DNA of 56,980 nucleotides, from assembly GCA_021604525.1 (NCBI GenBank), contig BQJD01000023.1, forward strand, positions 1 through 56,980. Reading direction: 5' to 3'. Every line of letters starts with the position of its first letter. The stretch's first letter is position 1. Below are positions 35,708 to 43,724 of the stretch, piece after piece. A model generated the notes under the pieces. It had not been told where the DNA came from and did not search any database. It saw nothing but the letters and a program-made list of their open reading frames with translations. The DNA is from a marine bacterium B5-7 (GTDB lineage Bacteria; Pseudomonadota; Gammaproteobacteria; Arenicellales; CAJQKF01). Both the position numbers and the translations under genes were made by a program.

Positions 35708-37138
35708 ATGGGCACGGCACGGATCAGCCCGGATATTTTCAAGGCTTATGACATTCGCGGCATTGTCGGCGATACGCTAACGCCTGATACGGTACAGGAC
35801 ATCGGACGCGCTGTTGGCTCACTGGCACGCGAGCGTGGCAATCGCCGTATTGTCATCGGTCGCGACGGCCGTCTGTCCGGTCCCGAGATGATTCAGGCGC
35901 TGGCTACGGGGCTCATGGAAATGGGTCTTGAAGTCATAGATGTCGGCATGGTGCCGAGTCCAGTGGTGTACTTTGCCGCCGAACACCTGTCAACCGGCGC
36001 TGCGGTCGCGGTGACCGGAAGTCATAATCCACCACAATATAACGGCTTCAAGATTATCGCCGGTGGCGAAACCTTATCCGGCGAAGCAATACAGGAACTA
36101 CGCAGGCGAATCGAACAACAGGATTTCGTCAATGATGAAGCCGATACAGACAGCGGCAGTCGACATAGTGAAGACGTTACCTCAGCTTATCTCGACAGAA
36201 TAACCAGTGATATCAAGCTAAAACGCCCATTTAAGATTTGTGTCGATTGCGGTAACGGAGTGGCAGGCGAACTCGCTCCGGAACTGTATCGTCGCCTGGG
36301 CTGTGAGGTCATTGAACTTTTTACAACGATTGACGGCACCTTCCCGAATCACCACCCCGACCCTATTGACGAAAAAAATCTCGTCGACATCAAAGCAGCA
36401 GTCTTTAAGCACAACGCCGATTTTGGTCTGGCATTCGACGGCGATGGTGACCGGCTTGGTGTAGTGTCACCGGATGGCACCACCATTTGGCCGGACAGGC
36501 AAATGATTCTTTTCGCCCGCGACATTCTGAAACGCCAGCCGGGTGCCGAGATCATCTATGACGTTAAATGCACTCGTCTGCTGGCACGTGCTATTGAAGC
36601 AGCCGGCGGCCACGCACACATGTATAAAACAGGCCATTCGCTGATCAAGGCAAAGCTTAAAAACAGCGACGCTGCCCTGGCGGGCGAGATGAGCGGCCAT
36701 ATTTTCTTCAAGGAACGATGGTATGGATTCGACGACGGATTGTATGCCGGAGCCAGGCTATGTGAACTGCTGTCGACATTCGATCAATCACCCCAAGCGG
36801 TCTTTGATGAATTGCCGACCTCGCTGATTACTCCGGAGATTCGACTTGAACTTAAAGAAGGCGAGCAACATCGGCTGGTCGCGGAACTGGTTGCCGCAGC
36901 AATACCCGATAGCTCAGTCAGCGCCAACCACAACGCATTCGCCGATGCCACGATTCACACAATTGACGGTTTGAGAGTCGACTTCGAAGATGGATTTGCA
37001 CTGGCTCGTGCATCCAATACAACCCCCACGGTCATTATCCGTTTCGAAGCCGATAACGATACCGCGATGAGGCGGATTATGACCACCTTTCGCACTCTGT
37101 TCGATCACGTACGCCCCGGTCTCGACCTACCCTTTTGA
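35708..37138 (+). CDS. algC: Phosphomannomutase/phosphoglucomutase (AlgC type)
   Basis: An alpha-phosphohexomutase of 476 residues interconverting hexose 1- and 6-phosphates for LPS and exopolysaccharide precursors. The phosphoserine loop is TGSHNP with Ser105, the metal loop DGDGDR begins at Asp244, the sugar-binding loop reads GEMSGHIFFKERW, and the phosphate loop is near RASNTTP. In Pseudomonas algC follows dut; here it follows lpdA with a 6-base gap and is probably read with sucAB-lpdA. Its end overlaps the convergent 37127-37510 gene by 12 bases. Confidence 0.94.
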   Translation: MGTARISPDIFKAYDIRGIVGDTLTPDTVQDIGRAVGSLARERGNRRIVIGRDGRLSGPEMIQALATGLMEMGLEVIDVGMVPSPVVYFAAEHLSTGAAVAVTGSHNPPQYNGFKIIAGGETLSGEAIQELRRRIEQQDFVNDEADTDSGSRHSEDVTSAYLDRITSDIKLKRPFKICVDCGNGVAGELAPELYRRLGCEVIELFTTIDGTFPNHHPDPIDEKNLVDIKAAVFKHNADFGLAFDGDGDRLGVVSPDGTTIWPDRQMILFARDILKRQPGAEIIYDVKCTRLLARAIEAAGGHAHMYKTGHSLIKAKLKNSDAALAGEMSGHIFFKERWYGFDDGLYAGARLCELLSTFDQSPQAVFDELPTSLITPEIRLELKEGEQHRLVAELVAAAIPDSSVSANHNAFADATIHTIDGLRVDFEDGFALARASNTTPTVIIRFEADNDTAMRRIMTTFRTLFDHVRPGLDLPF

Positions 37139-37510
37139 AGCAAATCGGTGATCCGGAGCAATCAGTAATGCTTCGGGTATTCGGTGCTGAATTTCCCCGG
37201 CAATCTGGCTGATAAGACCAATGCGCGGTTTCAGCGATATCCATAAAATATTGATCGGCACATTCAGGTCGACAAAAACGACTTCACGATGGCTATTAAT
37301 AACGGCTTGAATCCCGGCCACTCGATCGTTAAACAACACCCGCCCCAGGTTACGTAGCCCTGGTATCAACATCATGAAGTCGCTCAATGGCTTGCCGTCT
37401 TCATCGCGACTGGGCACTCGTTTATATAGTGGCGTATTACCATGCAGTTCGGGCGTTGCCGGACTTCGAGTACGAATATTGAGTTGCGGTTTTATGTGAT
37501 CTTCGAGCAT
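37127..37510 (-). CDS. Conserved-looking hypothetical protein
   Basis: Unrecognised protein of 127 residues from ATG 37510 (a GTG four codons earlier is possible). It has no signal peptide or membrane segment. The sequence looks like a real soluble protein: RSPATPELHGNTPLYKRVPS near 20, then FMMLIPGLRNLGRVLFNDRVAG and a VVFVDLNVPINILWISLKPR beta-hairpin. It fills an otherwise empty interval, and overlaps the end of algC by only 12 bases. No function can be assigned. Confidence 0.55.
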   Translation of the reverse strand: MLEDHIKPQLNIRTRSPATPELHGNTPLYKRVPSRDEDGKPLSDFMMLIPGLRNLGRVLFNDRVAGIQAVINSHREVVFVDLNVPINILWISLKPRIGLISQIAGEIQHRIPEALLIAPDHRFASKG

Positions 37511-37657
37511 GAAATCAACCACCCGTTAAACATGGCTAAGACCTGTTTGTATACTCATATCTCAATTGATTTACGATACCATGATGTCTGATAGCATCAC
37601 CTGTGCAAGAATAAACCCCCTGCTCCAACCGTTCAACGGTCCCATACCGACGGAATC

Positions 37658-38707
37658 ATGATACGGATTATTTTCATTGCGTTTTGCTTGTTCGTCGCTT
37701 TCCTGTCGTCCAGCGAGCTTCATCAACGTCAGGGATCAGAACACCTGCTGATAGAGGTTGAACCGTTGAACGAAGCGCAGCGACTGAGCGCTGACGGATA
37801 TGATTCTGAGGCAATACTACTGGCTGAGTTTGCATCCGAAACTGCCCGAAGCCCACGCGAGCGTCAGGCTGCCGAAAAGTTAAAAGAAACACTCAGCGCT
37901 GAAAAACCCTTTCAAAGCCAGGTGATAAGTTTTATCGCCGGCGCGCTTAGCGGCGAACCCAGGGACATTGAAGGTTTGATCGGCTCACTGTCGCTTGATT
38001 TGTTCGTTATTGGCGACATTCGTGACTTGGCCGTGCAGGGTTATAAGGAAATTCAGTATGGCACCGGCGACACATTGATATTAGCGCTATCCGCTATCGG
38101 ACTTGCGACGACGCTATCGCCGCCCGTCGATTTCGCACCGGCACTTTTAAAGATATTACGGCGAACCGGTGCACTCGGCAAACGTTTCATTAAGTCATTA
38201 TCTAAAATGTCGCGACGGGCACTTGGAAGCGGTGACTTTTCCCGCCTTCACAAAGTTGCAGAAGACTTTGGTCGTGCCACCCGCGCTCTGGGTCCGCAAG
38301 CGATGTCCCGGGTCATGAAGCATATCGACGACCCGGCAGATCTTGCCCGCTTGTCTCGAGCTGCGCAAAAAAACCCTCGTGCAACCTATGCCCTCGTGCA
38401 TTTGAGCGATGGACGTGCAGTCAACAAACTCGGGAAAAGCGCGGATATCGGCAGCCTCGCTAAAGCTGCGCGACGCACCAGTCGCCTTGGCAAGGGCGTT
38501 GCGAAAGCAGTCTCCATTCTTCCAGACAAGCTCCTGATTGCGATATTTTTACTCGCCGTGTTTTTTGCAATCGTCGCCATTGCCGCTGCTTTGCCCAATT
38601 TTGGTCGACGACGTGGCTCGCCCAACATGAAAAATGGTATTTATAAAAAACGAAGTGACTCACATATGGCCGCCAGCATTCCCGTGTTGACTGATATTAT
38701 CAAATGA
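37658..38707 (+). CDS. Membrane protein of unknown function
   Basis: A 349-residue protein I do not recognise. A hydrophobic N-terminus (IIFIAFCLFVAFLSSS) could be a signal peptide or anchor. Two later hydrophobic stretches, near 148-165 (ILALSAIGLATTL) and 290-315 (LLIAIFLLAVFFAIVAIAAAL), suggest further membrane insertion. Between them lies a basic Ala/Arg/Leu-rich helical region. The SLDLFVIGDIRDL...ALSAIGLATT segment reminds me of helical regions in large secreted or membrane proteins, but I cannot name a family. A 7-bp inverted repeat overlaps the stop codon (38703-38720), without a T tract. Confidence 0.75.
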   Translation: MIRIIFIAFCLFVAFLSSSELHQRQGSEHLLIEVEPLNEAQRLSADGYDSEAILLAEFASETARSPRERQAAEKLKETLSAEKPFQSQVISFIAGALSGEPRDIEGLIGSLSLDLFVIGDIRDLAVQGYKEIQYGTGDTLILALSAIGLATTLSPPVDFAPALLKILRRTGALGKRFIKSLSKMSRRALGSGDFSRLHKVAEDFGRATRALGPQAMSRVMKHIDDPADLARLSRAAQKNPRATYALVHLSDGRAVNKLGKSADIGSLAKAARRTSRLGKGVAKAVSILPDKLLIAIFLLAVFFAIVAIAAALPNFGRRRGSPNMKNGIYKKRSDSHMAASIPVLTDIIK

Positions 38708-39111
38708 CACTGATGTCATTACTTCGCCCTGAGTGAATGGTCATCCGCATCTCGCGACACGAGCGAAGAGCATAGCGGGCGCACTACTCCGCCTTGATAA
38801 TTGGGCCACTGCAATTCGTTAGTATTTAGCTCACAACTTCAGTAAATACACGTCCCGGATGGAAAGCAGTGGCCGAACGTTTCAACCCGTGCGCATGTGC
38901 ATATGAGATTGGCTTCGATAAATTGGCAGGTTACTCTATACTTGATCGTTGCAATTATTTATCGATATGAATACGTCACGATAATCCTTTAATAATTCAG
39001 ATACTTATTATCAATCTAATCACGCAATGTCCCCGCCTCCTCATGTAATCGTCGATTATCGTTCGATGTCCAAAATATCGGCAACACAATCGCATCGTCC
39101 CGGGAATACTC
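38708..39111. other. Intergenic region before the GGDEF-EAL gene
   Basis: 404 bases without a recognisable gene. It contains a 7-bp inverted repeat at 38703-38720 (AATGACA, loop CTGA, TGTCATT) at the end of the upstream gene and GTATTTA/TAAATAC at 38822-38828 and 38843-38849. The right third is AT-rich, as expected for a promoter, but I see no clear -35/-10 pair and no c-di-GMP riboswitch-like core. Confidence 0.6.
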
Positions 39112-41400
39112 TTGCGTAACAAGAATTCAAACACGATCAGTACAGAGTCCGGTTCGGTCGAAGGCCAGTCGACCGCCTGGTATGACGAGGTAGAACTCAC
39201 CACGCGTGGTATGCGGTCTGTCGCACGTAACGTCGGTCTTGGACAGCGTCGGGGTGCGGTCAAGTTGTCATTTCGTACACTGGATAGGCGACGGGTTCAG
39301 ATATGGATACTAACCGTCATCGTGTTATTGCTGATAACCGTGTCAATGTCATTAATTGGTGGCGATGCGGTTGAATCTCTCCCTGACTGGCTGTCAGATC
39401 GTCACCTGATCATTGGCGCTTTTGTGTTGGTTGTCCTGTATGGTTTTTACGTTTTTGAAAAAGAAAATCAACTACGCAAGTTGACCCGATTTCTTGTCGA
39501 GGAACAGTTCCACAAGGATGTAGTCAATCGTCGTCTGAAACTGGTAGAAAGTTTTCTCGACAGTAGTAAGGCTGCCAATCTCGAGATTAACGAACAACAC
39601 GCGCTGGATATAATTGGCCGTCATGCCGACCAGTTTTTTGATGACAGCAGTGTGGCCATTTACCTTACACGTGACGAAGGTCATCTTTCCGTCATCTCTG
39701 GAGAAACTGACGACGCACTCGATGAACTCGCTATAAACGTGATCAAACGCAGCAAGTCGCTAACCATTCGCCCCAAAGATTCCCATGGGCGGCTTAATAT
39801 CGGCGTGCCCATAAAAAGCCGTGAAGAGTTGCTTGGTACCATCTGCCTGCAGTCACTGCGTACGGATCTTGATACATTCGAAGTACTGATGTCGCTCGCG
39901 TTATTTGCGGAACTCGCTTCATCGGCAATCGTTAATTCACGATCGTCGGAAAAAGAAAAACTCGAAAAGACACGTCGCGAATACGAGTCGGCACGGAACA
40001 GTTCAACCGGCTTGTTAAATCGTAATGGCTTCATAGAACTACTCGATAGTCGCATAGGCGACTTCGGTGACGAAGCCCCGAAAGTCGCGGTGATTTTCAT
40101 CAATGTTGATCACTTCAACCGTATCAACAACAGTCTGGGTTATGAAGTCGGTGACGCCGTTATTCGTCAGGTGGCGACCTCGTTTGAAGGTCTGTTGCCT
40201 CACGATTCGATTACCGGTCATTTTGGCGGTGACGAATTTATCGCCGCGTTATTCGAAGTCAGTGGTTATCAGGAGACAAGCGATATTGCCGAATTAATTC
40301 GTGGGCGCATCAGTGAAGCAGTACCGGTTGGCGGACACAATCTCAGGATAACCGTTAGCATCGGCATCGCCATGCCGGAAACGTTCGACGCCGATGCAGG
40401 CGAACTGGTACGTAATGCCCATGTGGCGATGCAACAGGTCAAACAGCAGGGTGGCGATTCGGTAATGCGGTTCGACGTCAACCTGCTGGATGACGCCGAC
40501 CGGACACTTGACCTTGAAAACGATATCCGCCGCGCCCTCGATAACGATGAGATCATCATCAACCTGCAACCCGTCTTTAAACTGGATAGCATGCAACCGG
40601 TTGCTGTCGAAGCGCTGGTGCGCTGGTCACATCCTGAACACGGGATATTACCGGCGTCGTCATTCCTTCCGTTCGCCAAAAAAAGTGGACAACTAAAGGA
40701 AATCGATCAAAGAGTATTTCAAAAATCCTGTGCGGCAGTCCGTGGACTACGGGATCATGGTTTTCAACTACCAGTGCACGCCAATCTCTTTCCTGGTTAT
40801 CTCAAATCCACCGACCTGATCGCCGAGATAAAGCATATCCTGGACACTGCTGGAATATCACCATCTGCCTTTGTGATTGAGATAAGCGATACAGAGCACT
40901 TGTTAAGAAATGAACAAGCCGCCGACAATCTTCGACGTCTCAAGGATATGGGTTTTAAAATTGCCCTCGACGATTTTGGTAGCGGATCTTCTGGCCTTGA
41001 GTCATTGAACAGGTCGCAAATCGACATCGTGAAAATCTCCCGCAATTTCATTAATCATCTCGGCGAAGGTGACGCAACACGGATTGAAATGGTTCGCAGT
41101 ATTATGTCGCTGGCGACTCGACTCGAAATTGAAGTGATCGCTGTTGGTGTCGAGAACGATTTACAAGTCGACATACTTCGCGAACTCGGCTGCTCGCGCG
41201 CTCAAGGGTATTACCTGGGCAAGCCTTTGCTACTAAAACCATTTCTTGATCGTTTTGGAAACAACAAGGAAATGGCACGGTCCTCACGGCTGTCGGGGTT
41301 CAATACAGATCCGGCATTTCCAAACAAAGATGATCACCCCAAAGACGACATTGATTTGGATGTTGATATGGATATTGATCGTGATAATGGATATCCGTAA
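39112..41400 (+). CDS. Membrane GGDEF-EAL protein (c-di-GMP turnover)
   Basis: A 762-residue signalling protein. Two membrane helices lie near 63-82 and 98-114, joined by a very short periplasmic loop, followed by a GAF-like region (about 150-290). The GGDEF motif is intact at 372-376, but the RxxD inhibitory site five residues before it is degenerate (LPHD). EAL is intact at 500-502 (VEALVRW), with later NLFPGYL, EISDTE, ALDDFGSGS and IVKISRNF supplying the remaining metal and catalytic positions. Either activity, or both, is possible. The last 25 residues form an Asp-rich tail. The start is a TTG with GGGA upstream; an ATG near residue 34 is an alternative. Confidence 0.92.
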   Translation: MRNKNSNTISTESGSVEGQSTAWYDEVELTTRGMRSVARNVGLGQRRGAVKLSFRTLDRRRVQIWILTVIVLLLITVSMSLIGGDAVESLPDWLSDRHLIIGAFVLVVLYGFYVFEKENQLRKLTRFLVEEQFHKDVVNRRLKLVESFLDSSKAANLEINEQHALDIIGRHADQFFDDSSVAIYLTRDEGHLSVISGETDDALDELAINVIKRSKSLTIRPKDSHGRLNIGVPIKSREELLGTICLQSLRTDLDTFEVLMSLALFAELASSAIVNSRSSEKEKLEKTRREYESARNSSTGLLNRNGFIELLDSRIGDFGDEAPKVAVIFINVDHFNRINNSLGYEVGDAVIRQVATSFEGLLPHDSITGHFGGDEFIAALFEVSGYQETSDIAELIRGRISEAVPVGGHNLRITVSIGIAMPETFDADAGELVRNAHVAMQQVKQQGGDSVMRFDVNLLDDADRTLDLENDIRRALDNDEIIINLQPVFKLDSMQPVAVEALVRWSHPEHGILPASSFLPFAKKSGQLKEIDQRVFQKSCAAVRGLRDHGFQLPVHANLFPGYLKSTDLIAEIKHILDTAGISPSAFVIEISDTEHLLRNEQAADNLRRLKDMGFKIALDDFGSGSSGLESLNRSQIDIVKISRNFINHLGEGDATRIEMVRSIMSLATRLEIEVIAVGVENDLQVDILRELGCSRAQGYYLGKPLLLKPFLDRFGNNKEMARSSRLSGFNTDPAFPNKDDHPKDDIDLDVDMDIDRDNGYP

Positions 41401-41430
41401 CCACCGAGCTACTACAAGGGTTAACCTTCA

Positions 41431-41991
41431 ATGAGCTGGTATTGTGACTATGCAATTGGTGATCCTCTGCACGGCTCCTACCACGATACCGAGTATGGCT
41501 TCGAAATAACGGATGAGTCGATGTTGTTTGAACGGCTGGTGTTGGAAATCAACCAGGCCGGGCTGAACTGGGGTTTGATTCTAAAGAAGCGTCCTGCATT
41601 CGTGTCAGCTTTTGAAGGGTTCGACGTCAGCCGGATCGCACGATACGACGATAACGATCGTAAAAGATTACTGAACGACGCAGCGATAATCCGCAATCGA
41701 CTCAAGATTGATGCAGTGATTCATAATGCCGGCGTAGTCGAATCGATGCGTGACTCCCACGGTGGTTTCGATTCGTGGCTACGTCAGCATCATCCCATGA
41801 TCAAACCCGATTGGGTCAAATTGTTCAAAAAGACTTTCAAGTTTACCGGCGGAGAGATAACTGGCGAATTTCTGATGTCGACCGGTTTTCTCCCTGGCAC
41901 GCATCGGCCCGACTGTCCGGTCTATAAAATCATCGAACGTACTTGTCCTCCATGGAGCGAAGCATCAGTCGGTTTCTATACTACTGACTAG
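41431..41991 (+). CDS. tag: DNA-3-methyladenine glycosylase I
   Basis: TagI, 186 residues, excises 3-methyladenine from DNA. The family landmarks are CDYAIGDPLHGSYHDTEYG (E. coli: YHDxEWG), FERLVLEINQAGLNW, ILKKRPAFVSAF, and the C-terminal Cys/His zinc-site region (THRPDCPVYK). It follows the GGDEF-EAL gene by 30 bases and may be read with it. A terminator lies beyond. Confidence 0.93.
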   Translation: MSWYCDYAIGDPLHGSYHDTEYGFEITDESMLFERLVLEINQAGLNWGLILKKRPAFVSAFEGFDVSRIARYDDNDRKRLLNDAAIIRNRLKIDAVIHNAGVVESMRDSHGGFDSWLRQHHPMIKPDWVKLFKKTFKFTGGEITGEFLMSTGFLPGTHRPDCPVYKIIERTCPPWSEASVGFYTTD

Positions 41992-42115
41992 AACCTGTCT
42001 TGTAACACAATCAGGAATGCACTGAATTAGCTAAAGTTCAGTTCAACAATTCCAGGTTTGCAGTTGATCGAGTAAATTGGATTTAATAAGTCTCTTCATT
42101 AATGCCGATTTCAAT

Positions 42116-42148
42116 AAAAAAACCCCGGCGGTTTCCCGCCAGGGTTTT
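42116..42148. terminator. Bidirectional terminator between tag and glycine-rich gene
   Basis: AACCC-GGCGG pairs with CCGCC-GGGTT across a TTTC loop (42121-42146), with one mismatched pair. The minus-strand transcript ends in seven T residues (42122-42116) and the plus-strand one in four, so it is stronger for the minus-strand gene. Confidence 0.85.
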
Positions 42149-42186
42149 ATGCAGATGCTAAAGATTACCTACACCAAACAATTTCA

Positions 42187-43398
42187 TTAAGCGAGGCATC
42201 TGATAATCACATAACCGTCATTATTCCGGTTACCCGCATTATTTATGGTGGCACCCGGTGGTGCGTTACTGCTACCACCGCCACCGCCACCAGCGCCTGA
42301 TGGATAGATCTCACTACCACCCTGGCCCCAACCACCTGAGCCACCGCCAAATACACCACCACCGCCACCGCCGGCAATCGCACCGACTGTGAGGTTACTG
42401 TTATTAGGTCGGCCGCCATTACCACCCTGGCCTGCACCGCCATTATCGCGGCCACCTGTTCCCGGACTACCAGCAGTTCCTGGAGATCCACCTGTACCAG
42501 GCAACAGGCTTTGCGGCGCATAGCTGGCGGCTAATTGACCCGTCCCACCGGATTCGCCGGCGTTGCCACCATTGCCACCGAAAGTGGAATCAGGTCCATT
42601 GCTACCGTTATAACCGCCACCGGCGCCACCGCCGCCACCACCACCAGCGACAATTTGTGTACCGACGATATTAATGGTGGTTGAACCACCGCCACCACCG
42701 CCACTGAAACCGGTTGTATCGGGGTGAGCGCCAAAGTTCGATGGAAAGAAAGCTCCCGAGGCGCCACCATTGGGGAAACCACCTCTGGCAGTTTGCGTAA
42801 GAACAGCAGCACCAGCTCGCACAGCATCACCACTTTCTCCCATGCCGCCAATAGCCATGCTGATTGTTTGACCCGTGATTACAGTCAAGGTCTTGATGAT
42901 TACGGCGCCTGAGCCACCAATACCGCCCGAACCACTCGTTACATCCGCGCCGCCAAACGGGTCCGGTCCTGTAGCGAAAGATGCCCCGTCACCACCCGCA
43001 CCACCTGCAACCTCAATCTCAATTTGGGTCACATTAACGGGCACTGCCCATCTAAATTGACCTGGTCCGTCAAAGCGAAATTCAGAACAGGCAGGATTAT
43101 TCGGATTATTCGGATCGTTTGGATTATTCGGATTGTTTGGGTCACCTGGATTGCTCGGAGAGGCCGGAGTGGTTGTCTGGGCGTGGGCCGGCAAAATGAC
43201 AGCTTCAATCGCGGGTTTAGTCCACTTGCTGGTGACAGGAAAAGTTACAGTGCCCGCACCTCCAATTGTTAGCGCTCGAACCAATCGTCGTCGACTTATG
43301 TCTTGTGTGCTGTGATTCGGAAATTGTTTTCTTTTTATTGAGAAGCCATCGCTGCTCTGCTGGGGATCTTTGTTGATAGAACTTTTTTTGCCTTCCAT
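42187..43398 (-). CDS. Glycine-rich exported protein with Tat-like LPAHA leader
   Basis: A 403-residue protein. Residues about 34-75 form a Tat-like leader: SRRRLVRALTIGGAG, then SKWTKPAIEAVILPAHAQTT, where the twin Arg is followed by a moderately hydrophobic stretch and a conserved-looking tail. Then come five Asn/Pro/Asp units (NPN/DPN, about 82-97), one Cys, a short beta domain (EFRFDGPGQFRWAVP) and a body dominated by Gly runs (GGGGGGAGGG, GGNGGNAGES), ending in an isolated YVIIRCLA strand. The mature protein is probably extracellular. Low-complexity composition prevents a family assignment. The same leader occurs in the partial gene at 56737. Confidence 0.85.
   Translation of the reverse strand: MEGKKSSINKDPQQSSDGFSIKRKQFPNHSTQDISRRRLVRALTIGGAGTVTFPVTSKWTKPAIEAVILPAHAQTTTPASPSNPGDPNNPNNPNDPNNPNNPACSEFRFDGPGQFRWAVPVNVTQIEIEVAGGAGGDGASFATGPDPFGGADVTSGSGGIGGSGAVIIKTLTVITGQTISMAIGGMGESGDAVRAGAAVLTQTARGGFPNGGASGAFFPSNFGAHPDTTGFSGGGGGGSTTINIVGTQIVAGGGGGGGAGGGYNGSNGPDSTFGGNGGNAGESGGTGQLAASYAPQSLLPGTGGSPGTAGSPGTGGRDNGGAGQGGNGGRPNNSNLTVGAIAGGGGGGVFGGGSGGWGQGGSEIYPSGAGGGGGGSSNAPPGATINNAGNRNNDGYVIIRCLA
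43094..43138 (-). repeat. Five 9-base tandem units encoding NPN/DPN repeats
   Basis: On the plus strand ggattattc occurs three times, interleaved with ggatcgttt and ggattgttt, five contiguous units in all. They encode an Asn-Pro-rich spacer between the leader and the mature glycine-rich protein, and could change copy number in frame. Confidence 0.8.
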
Positions 43399-43724
43399 AA
43401 TGCATTCCCGAAGTTGGATTCATAAGCAATCATTTGCTTGTTGATGGAAATTTCCATACGCGACGGGGAATATATAGATCTTCCTTGAACATCTCTTCGT
43501 AAACATTTGACCAGGGTAAATCTGAACAATTGGTGTACCGAGGCAGACGCCAATCTTCGAAGATTGCCTCTCAACGAACCGGTTGGGTATTCTCCGAAAT
43601 TTCTGTCACGCTTGAATGCTCACGCGCCTATGTCTTCTATGGTTAATTAAGGATCTGTATGATCCTCTGTATAACAAATACATCAGAGGTTTCCTGACCT
43701 CGTAAGCTATCGGAACCACAACCC
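43399..43724. other. Divergent intergenic region with three palindromes
   Basis: 326 bases separate the glycine-rich gene from the 777-residue gene, which are divergent. I see AAGCAA-TCAT-TTGCTT (43424-43439), a perfect 14-bp palindrome ATGGAAATTTCCAT (43444-43457), and a perfect 16-bp palindrome CAATCTTCGAAGATTG (43551-43566) framed by GAGGC and GCCTC. These look like binding sites for dimeric regulators; no regulator is identified. Confidence 0.6.

Noticed and set aside
38708-39111. c-di-GMP riboswitch upstream of the GGDEF-EAL gene
   Set aside because: No GEMM-type core or paired stems could be recognised.
42243-42851. Other-frame open reading frames rich in Ala, Val and Gly on the minus strand
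   Set aside because: They are shifted-frame readings of the low-complexity GC-rich glycine-rich gene.
43094-43138. CRISPR-like repeats
   Set aside because: Units are 9 bases, contiguous and in frame inside a gene; there are no spacers.
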